Positions 23,304-36,039 of a stretch of DNA of 64,000 bases are shown here, piece by piece. Where the stretch lies: positions 16,270,764 to 16,334,763 of the forward strand of contig ML677334.1 of the NCBI GenBank assembly GCA_007922305.1, given 5' to 3'. The translations under genes and the position numbers were made by a program. The notes beneath the pieces are model-generated. The model saw only the letters and a list, made by a program, of their open reading frames with translations, ran no database searches and was not told the origin of the DNA. The stretch's first letter is position 1, and every line of letters starts with the position of its first letter. Source of the stretch: Dermatemys mawii (taxonomy: Eukaryota > Chordata > Testudines > Dermatemydidae).

Positions 23304-25759
23304 TCCCGCCCCATCCTTATCAATATTACCTTTAGTTTCTGCTCTGACATGCTGAGTTTATTCATCTTCTCCCTCAGTCAGTCAGTGTGTCTCCCTCTCC
23401 CTTTCCCTTTCCCTCAGCATAATGGCAGCTGAAATGCTATCATTTGTAAGGAGGATGTTAAGATCTTTCTATGTAAGGCTATGCAGCATAACATTTTTTT
23501 TTAGTTTTCACATCCCCAGTCCACTCACCATTAACAGACACTTCAGTTCATCATAAAATATACCAACTTCAACTGCTCATTACTCTCCAACATCTCTAAA
23601 GGGATTACCTGGTGTAATAGAATTTTGAAAACATCAAATACTTGGAATACACCACATAAGTGTATTTAGAATATTATATATAACAGATACTTTTTTTTTT
23701 AGACAGTATCTCCACTATCAAAGATTTTTCTCTTCAGATGTATTCTTGATTCTGACTATAGTAGCATTTGCTTGATTCTGTTACTTTGTCTTAAAATAGT
23801 ATGTAAGAAAAGTTGTTGATGCAATATGAAATTTGCAAATGTGATACCAATTTTTTTTAACCTGTAGAGAATTAATGATGTGATGAAAATAAGGCAGAAC
23901 GATGGCTTTAGTTGGATAATCTATACGGTTTAAACTGGATAGCCTCTAGACTTCAAATCAGTAGAATTAGTGCATCAACTTCTTGTTCCATTTTAAAATA
24001 TATTCTAAACTTGAAAATAACGTTAATTGTGCAGAGGCAGTTGAAATGATGTCAGGTTTGGCAGCCATTCAAGAAATAAGTAACTGCCTTAAGAAAAAAA
24101 AAAACTGCTTAATTGCATTCACTAGATATTTGTACAGATGTCTAGCTGTATTCAGATCTCTTCCTCTTTCACAATGGAGAAAGATCTAATGACGGATATA
24201 GATAGTTGGTCAAATTTTCAAAATGCCTAAGTGATTTAACAGCAAAAATCCTATTGAAAATCAACGAGATTTAGGCTTCTAAGTGAGCTAAATATTTCTG
24301 AAAATGTTATCAAGGGTTAACAGAAGCGTCTCTTTACCAGTGACATTGGCATATAGTGTATCACTTTATATGGAGGTAAATCTTCAAAATATTTAAACCT
24401 GAGTGGCTAATGTTTGACTCTTAAATCTGTAGGCTCCTACATGGAAGTGAGGAGCTTTGAAAGTCAAGCCACTGAACTAGCTTCAGATTGAATATTTTGG
24501 TCCTTTTTTTTTAATGTTGAGGAATCAACACACATAATTTAGGTCACATAATCCCAACCACTTATAGCTCCCATTAATTTCAGTTGGTGTTGTGAGTATG
24601 CAGCATTTCTGAAAATCAATGTTTTAGTCCCAATTTTACTCCTTGGTTGAAATGAATGCTCATAGGTATTCCTCTCCTGCATTGATTTCACTAGCAAAGT
24701 GGGCAAATTATATCATCAAATGGAGGCTGAGTTAAAATACTATCTGCTTTTATTGAAACACCTGCAGTTCCAGTTAATGAATCAGGCTAGAATATGTCAA
24801 GCAGGTAGGAACAGAGAATCAGCAAATCAACAGTTAAAGCAAATTATTCTCCCCATTTGCCATGAAATATGTGGATTTACTCTTTGAGCCTTGAATGAGA
24901 TCTAAAAACTTTTGTGGCAAATGAGGCATGAAACATATTGTTAAAACCTCAGTATCCCAAATACAGCTCAAATTTAATTTTATTTCACAGGCTAAGTACT
25001 ACAAAATACAAAGTTTATATTCTCCTCATCAGAGAGGTTCCACTCTGGTTTGAAAAGGGGCCTTGGGCAACTTTCTATTTTGTAGTTTGGTTGATCAAAG
25101 CTTTCTTCCAAATAGAAAATTATTCTAGTCATATTCTAGTGCAGTATAACCTCACATATTTGAAAAAGATTTGCTTCTGTTAGTGTGAGCAAAAAGAAAC
25201 CTTTCTCCTCATCTAAAATGTCTAAAACCTCAGAATAGATTGAAACCAAGTGGAGGTCCTTTTTTAAAAAAAATTATTGTTTTATAAGGATATTTACAGG
25301 CAGGTGCACATAAAAACAGGTTCATGGGTAATTGAAACAATTCCACTCTGCTTAAGAACACCGGATTGTGTTGAAATGTTGTAAGAGGATAGGTCTACAA
25401 ATAACTGGTGTGGAGTTGATAGAGAGGAAGGAGCAAGAGTATTTTAGCTAGATAGTTTTACTCTGGTAAATATGTAGGTGTTCTATTTGTATGTGTATTT
25501 ATTTGTATATGTAAAAGATATCAATCTATAGCATTGTGGCAACACATAGCTATGTATATTCTTTAAAATACTCAGCATATGTATTTTGATAAAAACCCAA
25601 TTTAAGCAATTGGCATCTTTTTGGATATAATAGAGATTGAGGTAATTGTTATCTTTGGGGTAGTGTGTGTTACAAATAACTCATTGGCTAAAGCTACCAC
25701 TCCTCAGATCAGTCTTAAAACAATCTAATTCAAACTATAATTAATTCCGTATCTCCTAT
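23304..25759. other. Unique AT-rich DNA with ancient-repeat motifs
   Basis: No gene recognised. Short stretches at about 24220-24300 (ttttcaaaatgcctaagtga, gatttaggcttctaagtgag) and 24500-24620 (cccattaatttcagttgg, agcatttctgaaaatcaatg) resemble very old interspersed repeats found throughout reptile and bird genomes. Confidence 0.45.
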
Positions 25760-25761
25760 TA

Positions 25762-26267
25762 CAGGAACTCCTCGCTTAAAGTTGTCCTGGTTAACTGTTT
25801 TGTTGTTATGATGCTGATCAATTAGGGAACATGATCATTTAAAGTTGTGCAATGCTCCCTACTAATGTCGTTTGGTAGCCCCTTGCTTTGTCCACTGTTT
25901 GCAAGAATAGCAGCCCGTTGCAGCTAGCTGGTGGGTGGTTGGAACCATCAGATCCCCACACCCTTACATTCCCTGTGCAGCAGCCGCACCCAGCAGGCTA
26001 TCAATTGCTAGCAGTTCAGGTGTCCTTCCCCCTCCCATCATGTGCTACACCTGCTCTCTGCCTTGGAGCTACTCCCCGAGACTCCTGTTTGCTGTGGTGG
26101 GGGGAGGAGAAAGATGGGGGCTAATGTCAGGGTGTCCCCCTGCTCCTGCATCCTGCTTACCCTATCTTCCACAGAGCAGGGGGGACACAGGAGGGAGGGA
26201 GCTGGCTGGCAGCAGCAGGTCTCTGCAACCTGATCTACTTAACAAGGCATGTACTTAAAAGGGAATA

Positions 26268-26312
<45 letters not shown>

Positions 26313-26646
26313 TGTGTCTCTCTCTGCCCTCCCTCAGCAATTGCTAGTTCATTTAGCAGTAAGGCATTCCCTGGGAAATATCCCATTCGCTGACTCCTCC
26401 ACTTCAACGAAGATTCACAATCATCATCACTGTGTACCAGTATTAAATTGTTTGTTTAAAACTTACAGTGTGTGTCTATGTATGTATAATATATATATGT
26501 CTTTTGTCTGGTGAAAAAAAATTCCCTAGAACCTAACCACCTCATTTACATTAATTCTTATGGGGAAATTGGATTTGCTTAACATCATTTCGCTTAAAGT
26601 CGCAGTTTTCAGGAACATAACTACATCGTTAAGTGAGGAGTTGCTG
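25762..26646. mobile_element. TIR transposon with TA flanks
   Basis: It opens with caggaactcctcgcttaa and closes with ttaagtgaggagttgctg, an imperfect inverted repeat of about 18 bp. Both ends are flanked by TA, which fits a 2-bp TSD. The inner parts also echo each other (ttaaagttgtcctgg versus aacataactacatcgttaa). The centre is GC-rich and contains a (CT)n(CA)n microsatellite. No transposase was found, so it is non-autonomous. The superfamily is uncertain: the short TSD argues against hAT. Confidence 0.65.
26266..26310. repeat. (CT)n(CA)n microsatellite
   Basis: A run of ctctctct followed by an uninterrupted run of ca repeats. It lies inside the TIR transposon. Confidence 0.95.
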
Positions 26647-26648
26647 TA

Positions 26649-29034
26649 CTTGTAATTATTTTTGCCCCTAGTGATTGTTTTGGTTTCTCCCCTCTTATAA
26701 ATCATTCTATGGTGATATTTTTTTCATATATATTCAGAACACTAACAATAGATCTTTTGTTTGGTCCTTTTTTCTATATTTAAGGGCATGTCTTCAAGGA
26801 TAGGTTTATGTCAAAATGTATTTCAAAGGGTGTCAGGTGTGATTTACTGGTCTACATCCTGTGTGGCAGACGTTGACCCCGACTGAGTTAATTTTGTTTG
26901 CAATTACTGTGGTACGTATGCAACAATAAGAAATGTACCAATTGCCTGGAGAGAGAGAGACAGAGAGATTCCATTTTGTAAACCAGAATGGAAACTGTGG
27001 AACCATTCCTTTGGTGTAGTCAAGCCAAAACAAGGCTGCTGGGTAATACAGACAGCTACTCCTTGTTCAAGGGGATTTATGAGCTCAGAACTTTACTCAG
27101 AAAAGGGTAGATGGGAATCTTTGCAGGAAACCTACTGCTAGATTTAGACATTGTATGGTTTGTTTTAGAATGACTTCCTTGGATTACTGGTCTGACCTCC
27201 TCAAAGGCTGGGGTGTGGTTTAAGCAGCACATTACTTTTTCTGTTCCTATTCTTGAACCAATGCACAGTTGTCTTGGAATGAGGGATGTTTTTTTTTACT
27301 CTCCCCCCCTCACCCCTTTAAAGACAAATGACTTCTTGGTGATTGATGGGGACTGAACACAGCCATTGCCACATCCTTCTATAATCTATGGTTTGTATGT
27401 GTGAGTCATTGTGTTGCATAGTGGACAGTGATTAGATTGCAAATGCAAAAAATAGTGGGGATAAAAGACACCATTGTCTGGCTTCCTTGTAAAGCTGACA
27501 AGGTTTTGAATTTAAACCATTTGTCTGGACTGTGGATGAAGGTGCTGAACGTAAAGGGATTTAATCCATATAATTAATATTTATAGCTCATGTGTTAAAG
27601 CACTGCAAACAGATCTGTCCAGCGCCCCTTGCCAAAAGCTGTTTTTCTCCAACCAGTAAAGATCAAAAAGGCCATTTGTGAAATGCATCATCTTAGTTTT
27701 CCTGTTTTGGTTCTGGAGCATGAGGTAGCTGGACAAATAGCATTTATATTGGTGATTTTTTAAAAGTAATCAGTTGCTAAAATGAAGATGGTTCTGTACA
27801 ATGTACATTGGGTTAAATTCCTGCTTCCTTTTTAGCAGTACCAGAATGCTGACTGTTTACCCCTATGGAGAGAATTGTTCTGAAGCTAATATATGTATGG
27901 GTGTTCCCCAAAGGGGATCCCATATTTGTTTCTAGAAAAGTTTTTTAGAAGTTTATTGAATACTTATAAGACTTGTGTGGGTTCTAAGGCTTTGATGTAG
28001 CAGACCACATGCTTAAGTGCTTAAATTTAAGCACATGAGCAGTCTTTTCACTTGAATGGATTCAGGGCCTCAATAGTAACCATTTACTGCTTGCATTCAC
28101 AATTTTCTCTGAGAGCTGTGAATTTTTGTTTTCAGTAAGAATTATTTGGTCTTTGACAAGAAATTCCTCTTTCTGATGGTGAGATGAAGGGGGTTCCTCA
28201 CTCTCAACCTAAGGTTCCTTTAATGATTCCTTTAAATGTTCCTTTCCTGATCTGTTGGTTATTTCATTCTGGGTTGAAAGCAAAATGTTCGCTATTGCTC
28301 TCGCTTTATGTTTCTTATAATGCCTCCATCACCATAGTGTCTGAGTGCCTGACAAATGTTAATTAAGGACTAAGTGTAGTAAAAAACCCATGAAGTATGG
28401 AAGTACTTTTATCCCATTTACAAACAAAGGCCTAGATTTTAAAGGTATTTAGGCACCCAACTCTTATGACTTAGGCATGTAAATACCTTGAAATGTTTTT
28501 CAGAGAGGAATATTCAATGTTTACTTCTTGTGGTATCACATTCAGAATAGGGTGGGAATTTTAAATGCATACATTTACATGCACACAAACTCTAGTACTA
28601 GTATCTATTCTTGGCTAGTTTACAATAAAAGAGCAGGTATAATTTCTCCTTCTAGCATTGCTGGCAGGCTACTGTCAGGCCTAGTTCTTTTATTAGGTTA
28701 CAAAGTGAGTTTAAGCATTTATCCAGTAAATGTTAGGGAGTCAAACCATTCTGCTCTGGGTTCATCAATATTTCCTAATTCTCCAGGCTGCTTCCGGTTC
28801 AGGCCCTAAGCTAGAATGATGTTTCAGTAACATAACAAAGACTTTGAAACTGTTTGAATCAGTTCAGATACATTTCTTGCAGATTGTCACACATTTTCAT
28901 GCTTGCATTGTAATTCCTAGCATGAGAATACAATGATAAGTATTTTTCACTGTAGAAAAAGTGTTATTTTAAAACCACTTTTTTTCATGCACTAATGCAA
29001 CATACTCCAGAGTTGTCATATTTGACCACTAGGT
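26649..29034. other. Unique DNA with few ancient-repeat motifs
   Basis: No gene recognised. At about 28005-28075 the words catgcttaagtgcttaaa and tttaagcacatgagcag resemble an ancient interspersed repeat. So does 28430-28490, with tatttaggcacccaactc. Confidence 0.45.
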
Positions 29035-29446
29035 CATATGCACTGACTTCCCTGTTTCCCCCTGGGTGCTCAACCATCCCTCTGCCCCAGTCCCTACCTC
29101 CACTCCACCCCTTCCATGCGGTCCCACTCCTTCCCTAAAAATCCTTGCCTCAACTTCTCCTCCTCCTGCCCCTACTCCAACCCCTTCCCCAAATCCCCAG
29201 CCCCGCCTCTTCCCTGCCTCCTCCCCTGAGTGCACCATGTTCCCGCTCCTCTCTCTCCCTCCCAGCATGCCATCAAACAGCTGTTTGGTGGCGGCCAGGA
29301 GGAAGAGGAGTTGAAATGTGGCATGCTCAGGGGAGAAAGTGGAGTGTGGGGGGAGGGCAGCTTAGCTGCCGGTGAGTACAGAGCACCTACTAACTTTTCC
29401 CCATGGGTTCTCCAGCCCCGGAGCACCCATGGAGCCAGTGCCTATG
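29035..29446 (-). mobile_element. GC-rich TIR element (MITE)
   Basis: It begins catatgcactgacttcc and ends ggagccagtgcctatg, which is an inverted repeat. The interior holds ccctgggtgctcaaccatcc on one side and ccggagcacccatgg on the other, typical of a common reptile MITE. It is GC-rich against an AT-rich background. Open frames inside are low-complexity and overlap on both strands, so none is called as a gene. No clear TSD. Confidence 0.6.
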
Positions 29447-30170
29447 ATTGAGGCGACAAAATGAGTTTCTGCCCAGAAAATGCCCTTTCTATGCTGATTT
29501 GTGTAGCAGGAAAGGCAAACCTTATGTTAAGTGCCTCGTGGATGATGTACGGCTCAGGGCACAATTAAACTCCTCTTCCAAGATGCTTTTGGGGATAGAC
29601 TCGGTAAAGATCCAGTAACTCTAGTAAAATGAGGGGACTGAGTGTTCAGTTTATATATATTTACTAAGGAGATTTGTCCCCCTTCAGTTTATCTTGTTAT
29701 GTGTAATCTTCTGACTGAAATATGGGTGAGTTGTGAATGAGAATCATTATTCCTTTTTTCCCTGCATGGGAAGACCTGGAAACTGATGTTTAAATAGCTT
29801 AGGGATTGAGTCTTGGTGTTACTGCCACAGGCCTGATCTGTTTCGTGGCCATGTTATGCTAGGTACTGCATAAACACAAAGGCAGGCACAGTCCCTGCCT
29901 ATCTCTTTTGAGCTTTTTTGTGGGTTTTTTTTCTTTCCTTTTCCATATAACATGACAATGGAGAAATGGGTCTTTTTCGGATAACCTAATTTGTTGTTTT
30001 TCTTTTTAAATAGATACTATGAATAATTTATTTAACCTCTACCAATGGAAATGTAACTTGCTAATTACACATTAGACAACAGAATTTACAAAGTCAGAAT
30101 CCACTTTTGACTACCAATAGCTTTCATACTTTTGTGGGAGGAAATTTCTGAGCTAAGGAAAAAGGGGCAC
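29447..30170. other. Unique DNA with one old repeat piece
   Basis: No gene. At about 29840-29915 the phrase gttatgctaggtactgcata, then aggcacagtccctgcc, resembles a frequent ancient SINE/LINE fragment of amniotes. Confidence 0.45.
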
Positions 30171-30599
30171 ACCTGTTGGGTAGAGCTGGTCAGGAATTTT
30201 TCAGTGAAAAGGGTCTTCCCCCAACCTCCCTACCCCCACATCAGAAAATGCTGATGTGTTGAAATCTAAACTGTTCACAGGAAAGGGCAGGTTTCAAGAA
30301 CTTCGCGGTTTTGGAAACTATTTTTTGGGTGCGGGGTAGGGATTGAGAAATGATCAGTGTCCCATTTTCAAATTTTCTAAATGAAGAGTTTTATTTTCTG
30401 GGTTGAAAAGACTTTTTATTTATAAATCTGTTACTTCGTTGTAGTTTTAAAACATAAATTTGAAATGAAGCATTGCAAAATTATTGAAAAAAATAGTTGA
30501 TTAACTCACTCTGATTTTTTTTTTCAGTTCAGAAATTTTTGACTTTGCAATCTTGTAAATTCTTGCAGGATGTTTCTTATCTAGCTCTACCCAACAGGT
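30171..30599. mobile_element. TIR element with 18-bp perfect ends
   Basis: The left end acctgttgggtagagct (from 30171) is matched in inverse at the right end agctctacccaacaggt (to 30599). The stretch between is AT-rich with no coding capacity. The TAGAGCTGGTC core is similar to a common reptile hAT MITE. No direct TSD was found, and the terminal repeat extends about 10 bases beyond the usual start of that family. Confidence 0.6.
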
Positions 30600-33289
30600 T
30601 TGCCATTATTTCTTAGTTTGGAAACATTTCCCTGTGTAAGTAAGAAAGCTATTCGTAGCCAAAGGGAGAATTCTTTATCAGTTGATTTGCTTTCACTTTG
30701 ATATTGTCTGTTCTTCTTAGTTAAGGATTTTTGGTTGAAATTTTCAAAAGTATCAGTTAGGAGTACAAGTCCTATAGGCTTTCATTGAGACTTGTGCTTC
30801 TAAATTGCTTAAATGCTTTTGAAAACCCTATCTTTTATACCAGGCATCAAATTGGAGGCAATCTAGGCCTGATGGCTAACTTTGTCTCTGTGTTTCAGTG
30901 CAAGAACAAATTTATGAATCTTTAAAAAAAGTCTTTAGAAAGACAGAAAATTTAAACGTTGAAGTCAAGGCCACTTGAAATACACCTCGTACAACCTGAG
31001 TTCTACTTCAAACAACCTGAAGAAGGCTTTAAATTGTCCCTTACTGTCTTTTGCAGCTCATTATATTGGATGAAGATTTAATAAATTATAATCAAACTGC
31101 AGAGGGTGACCCTGAAACAAATGAGTCTTGGCAGGCTTACAAAATTGTTGAATGTTCTTGTCCTCTCTTTTTTCCCCAGAGTCCTTTCCTCCTAGATGGG
31201 ACGACTCAGACAGGAAAGATCGCTGTGGGTACAGGATAAGTGGACTAGGTAGTTCAGTCCTCCGCCTCTATCTTGTATTTTAATGCCCTTAACTGTTTGC
31301 TAAGTGAATTCTCCTTTGTCAGCCTATAAGCTTTTAACTTATTCCTGTTCACATCAACTCTACTCTCTCTGGGAATAATACAATCTTAAACCAGAGATAC
31401 TTTTATTGTAATATTTCAGATAACTAGATTAGTTAATAAGAATATTTAGGTATTACTTTATACACATGCATGCTGTACTGGAATACTGGGCTTATCGCAT
31501 TGGAAAGGAGGAGAGTTTCTGGAGATAACTTTGAAAACTTTTTTCTGAAGGCTGTACTGAGGGGGAGAGAGCACATGCATCAAAGACACTCCTCATGTCT
31601 GTATAGAACAAAAAACTTAGGAGGCATGATCTGAAGAGAAGGGTACTGAAAAGAGAAAGGAGTGAGGCTGAGTTACTTTTACAGGAGCATCTTTATAGTG
31701 GTCTGCAATGTATGCTGTGCCTTCCCTCCATACTTGACAGAAAGTAACAGAATTTGAACTCTGTTTCTAGGTACTTTGAATAAAGTTAAGAACACTGCTG
31801 TTCCACTGAACTCCTCCTTTTTTCCTCCCTCACCCTCCCAATCTCCTTCTTCTCTCTTCAGACTTATCTTCTATTTTGTTGTTGTTATCCCTACCCTAAC
31901 ACATTATATCTATGTAGTATTGTATGGTCTCAAAGCTTTGACAAAGTTGTCCAATTTCATGATTCCGTAATTCTATTGAAGATCCCATGATATATGAAGT
32001 ATTTGGAATCATACACAAACTGGAAGTCATTTACCTTTTCATGTCATTGTCTGTTTCTGTACAAAAATCATTTAAAAAAAAATTCCCGTGGGGTTTATGG
32101 GGTTTTTTACATTAACAAGAAGAGCTGACAAATCCCAACAGTTCTTCACTCATTCATTATTGAACTGAACTAGTCAGTGGTGTCTCTGCGTGTTCTACAA
32201 CATAACGATCAATTTGTTTTACTTCCATCCCTATTACTGCAAGCATCTCTCTAAACTCCTCGGAATTACTTTAGTAATTGTTGTCATTTACCTGGGCTAA
32301 TCTAGACCTTTTGTTTCTGAGCTCCACTTTTTCCCAGCCCCTCCAAACTCTTTGTACTTTCCTTGGCAACTCTTATTGGATAATTTACTTGACCCTATCT
32401 GAAGGCTTGTCCACTTTTTTTGGCGTGTTTGTGCAGACTGATATGTACATTGTTATTCTAGAGAAGTAGTTCAAACTGATCCTGATTTGATAGTGGTTGA
32501 AAACTTGCATGACTTGTTCAGTGACCTGTCTGTAACCCAGGGACCTCCTTCATGCCAGAAGGAAGAGGGCACAGGGGTGCTTAAGCGTTATAGTGACCCC
32601 ATAGTCTACTATCTGCAATCTAGATGCAAGGCCTCTAGTGGGTCACACCGGTCCTCATAATTTCTGTGAAATAAATGTATAGATGCATATGTAATTGTGT
32701 GTTTATCTGTACTGAAAATTGTATATTGTTAATATCTGTAACTTGGAAGGGATCACCAAAATATAAGTACGTTTTTTATTTTGGGCAAGATATTTTTATC
32801 TGTCTGATTACATGTAAATTAAGTATTGTATGGTTCACAATAAACATGCATTTACAGCCTGAGCTGAATGCTACGGAAGGGATTGTGAAATCTTTGAGAT
32901 AATTTATAGGAAGAAACAAACCAGCAGGAGGAAGTTGTGTTTGCAAGTGAAGACAATGCTTTTCTGGACTCTAATAATACATACAGGAATCCATTCTGGA
33001 CCTTCACCTAGGCAGTAAACTGACAGTATATTTTGTGCCATGAGAAAAAGGAGAACAGATAGCCTTTAAAAACTCAGGAGAGACACTGCGGTGAGCTAGA
33101 CTTAACTAGATACCCCCCTGTTTAATTAAATTAGTCTAGGTTCTAAAATGCATGTTCTGACTTTATTTTATATATAGCCATGTGTTTCCAATATTTCTAC
33201 CTGCTGTCACCTGAATTTCTGTTTGTTATATAAACTTCTTGATTTCACTATAAATGCGTCAAAGCTCTCTGTGGTAAAGAGAAGTGTGC
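30600..33289. other. Unique DNA, nothing firmly recognised
   Basis: About 2.7 kb. A frame at 31051-31239 has acceptor-like sequences (cttttgcag, ttccccag) but no matching donors. No other exon-like or repeat-like signal. Confidence 0.45.
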
Positions 33290-33565
33290 TTTAAGGTATA
33301 ACTGGTAAGCTGGGATATACTGTTCCTTTGGGAGCAGAGGCTCTGGGAATTCTGTGAGGTATCTAGCAGATCAGGGGCTGGACATTCCCTGTTAACCTTT
33401 AAAGAGAGAACTGGGCCTGTGGAGGACTAGAAGGTAGTGTTTGTGTTCCCAGAGGCCAGTGGAGTTGGGGAACTGACCCACAGCAGGTATAAAAAAGCCT
33501 TCCTCACACTAAGAGCAGGTGACAGTGATGTGTCCCACAACACTGGATACCATAGGGAAGTGTCA
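33290..33565 (+). repeat. LTR-like fragment
   Basis: The words ggtataactggtaagctggg, ttgggagcagaggctctg, atcaggggctggacattcc and acccacagcaggtataaaa resemble a reptile retroviral LTR with a TATA-like box. Ends and TSD could not be fixed. Confidence 0.35.
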
Positions 33566-34212
33566 CACTAGCTGAAATTATTTTAATGGTCTTAGTACAG
33601 GTCCTCGTGGACCAATGTGCACATAGAGGGTGGGGAGGGAACATTTTAAATGATATTAATTATTTTGATTTTGGTTACACCTGCTTGGTGCATGATGCTT
33701 TCCAAAAACAAAGGAAGAAACCGTTCCATACCTGAAGAATTTACAATTAAAGACGAACAAAGAGTATGGGAAAGGGATGTGACATACATGCAAAGTGGCC
33801 AGCATGAAGTAGGGCATTTATCCTACTAGTTACATTTTTTAAGTTGAGTTTAATGGGTGTTGAAGTAAATGGCAAAACTCCCATTGTCTTCAACGGGGCT
33901 GGGATGTCACCCACTGTTTCCCTGACTCCCCCTTCTCCCTCCACAATTCAGCGGCTTTGTCTGCTCCAAGCTCTGATTCCATATTCCCAATTTCTTTGTG
34001 CCTCTCCCTCCCAACATACTACTCCTTATCTCCACATGAAAGGCATGTCACTTTAAATCTCTGAATAAAATAGTTAAGAAAAAAACTGAACAAATTTCTT
34101 AAATATGTCACAAAAGAAATTTGTGTACTGAGGATCTGCAAATATTACAAAGAGCACAATGACTGATCATCAGTGCACAGTATTTATAATTATTATCATC
34201 TATCGAATATAT
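33566..34212. other. Unique DNA with old repeat pieces
   Basis: No gene. 33835-33905 (aatggcaaaactcccattgt, cttcaacggggctggg) resembles an ancient repeat motif common in reptiles and birds. Confidence 0.45.
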
Positions 34213-34534
34213 CAGGTATCAGCAACCTTTGGCATGTAGCCCACCAGGATAAGTCCCCTGTCGGGTCAGGCCAGTTTGTTTACCTGCCACGTCCGCGGGT
34301 TCGGCCAATCGCAGCTTCCACTGGCCGCGGTTCACCACTGTAGGCCAATGGGGGCTACGGGAAGTGGCGTGGGTCGAGGGATATGCTAGGCGCTGCTTCC
34401 TGCAGCCTCAGTGGAGTGGTGAACCGCGGCCAGTGGGAGCTGTGATCGGCCGAACCCACGGGTGTGACAGGTAAACAAACTGGCCTGGCCCTCCAGGGGG
34501 CTTATCCTGGTGGGCCTTGTGCCAAAGGATCTGA
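34213..34534. mobile_element. hAT-type MITE, GC-rich and self-complementary
   Basis: It opens caggtatcagcaacctttgg and closes gccaaaggatctgatc, an inverted terminal repeat. Long inner arms mirror each other: gtttgtttacctgcc against ggtaaacaaactggcc, and gccgcggttcacca against ggtgaaccgcggcc. Same family as the 176-bp MITE nested at 15538-15713, but longer. No clear 8-bp TSD. Confidence 0.75.
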
Positions 34535-35506
34535 TCCAATAAACACTAACAAAAATAGTTTTTACTTACCTAGATAGTTACTCTACCTCATGCAAGAAAG
34601 GGTCATAGACTCAGACACTGAATTTGCAATACGTCCATTAGAACAGCAAAGCTTCCAGGTTTTTGGCAGTATTTTTCTTTCAAATCTCTCTAAATTGTTC
34701 AGAATGCTTATGATGCTGCTATTATGATTAAGCATTTTTCTGGGTATTTTATTGTTTGGGTGGAAGGGGTTGTGCAATGTTACTTCTGAGATCTGTGTCC
34801 ATGAAATCAAAGGCTGAGCTGAGCATTTCATTAGAAGCCTCAGTTCACAGGCAGGCAATGTGATTCATTTTCTAATAATTACAAAAAATAATGTGGTGAA
34901 TCTTCATATAATGAGTTCTAATCTCTTTATTTTGAAACTTTTTATCTGCTCCAATCATAATTAATATAGTGACTCAGAATACTGATATTCCTTTTATAAT
35001 AAAATATACTGAAAAAATATTTCATTATATTAATGGTTTTCTCTCTGATTATCAGAAATTTAATTTTAAAAGATAAATTTAGTTACATTTTATGCAATTC
35101 ATTGTTTTTTAATTAAAAAAAATCATTTTTCTCTTTCTGAACTGTTTTCCATTATTCTGTATTTGCTATTTTTAAAGGTTCCTCCTGCTAACTGTTATCT
35201 CTTTCTACCACCCAGCATTCTTCAGGGAGGATGGTGCAAACAGTCTTTTTGTTAAAGTCCATATTTCTTGAACTCCTTTGCAGATTGGATCAAAATTAGA
35301 AGTCACAACTTGGCAGAATTCTATGCAAGGGAGTCAAAGGCTTTGCAAATCCTCATGGTCTTCTGTGGGCTTCCACATATGGGCAAGGTAAGTAACTTCT
35401 TATGTATAATGTCTTTTCTTTGAAAGAATGCAAAGATTTTAACAAATTTAAACTGTTATGCAAAGTTGATCAATCATTGAAATACAGCCATCTCTGGAAT
35501 AAAACA
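34535..35506. other. Unique AT-rich DNA with one exon-like stretch
   Basis: Mostly AT-rich unique DNA. The only notable part is 35284-35387, described separately as a possible exon. Confidence 0.45.
35284..35387 (+). other. Possible exon (splice signals only)
   Basis: A 104-bp stretch is preceded by a pyrimidine-containing tract ending in ctcctttgcag and followed by caag then gtaagtaa, a near-consensus donor. Two of three frames are open across it. Neither translation (for example QILMVFCGLPHMGK at the end of one) matches a family I know. It could be a real internal exon, a conserved non-coding piece, or chance. Confidence 0.2.
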
Positions 35507-35514
35507 GTTTATAG

Positions 35515-35730
35515 TAGCGGTGGGCACCTGAGGCCTGCGGGCCACACGTGGCTCATCAGGATAACCTATTAGTGGGCCACCAGACCATTTGTTTATATTT
35601 GCCTGGCCACCTGCAGTTGCCAGGCAGCTGAAGGCATCCATGCAAATATAAACAAATGGTCTGGTGGCCCGCCAGTGGCTTACCCTGACAGGTTACATGC
35701 AGCCCACAGGCTGCAGTTTGCCCACCACTG
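35515..35730. mobile_element. hAT MITE with perfect 8-bp TSD
   Basis: A 216-bp element with ends tagcggtgggcacc and gcccaccactg. It is flanked by the perfect duplication gtttatag (35507-35514 and 35731-35738). Inside, accagaccatttgtttatat and its complement atataaacaaatggtctggt form a long hairpin. Confidence 0.85.
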
Positions 35731-36039
35731 GTTTATAGGCATATAACAATCCTATGCAAAAGCTTAGGACAACTCCTATATTTGGTTATAGCTGTGGAGG
35801 GATGGTAGCTTATAAGAATATAGTTGTTCAAGCTGGAAACTGGCAACGACACCAGGAAAAAGCACTACCTACTGCATCATTAGTGTTAGCTCCTGCAGAA
35901 TATACATATTACATTTCCATCCAAAAACTAACTCCTACCACCATGAAATTTTGATATGAAGGCAGTACAAAAGGCAGTGTTGCATAATAGTGGGAGGATG
36001 GACATTTTGGAAATTTAGGCCACTGCAACAAAAAACCTC

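Noticed and set aside
29029..29451. Gly/Glu-rich and Pro-rich frames
   Set aside because: Sense and antisense readings of one GC-rich MITE with terminal inverted repeats.
31051..31239. Possible coding exons with cttttgcag and ttccccag acceptors
   Set aside because: No GT donor in a suitable place, and no recognisable protein family. Much weaker than 35284-35387.
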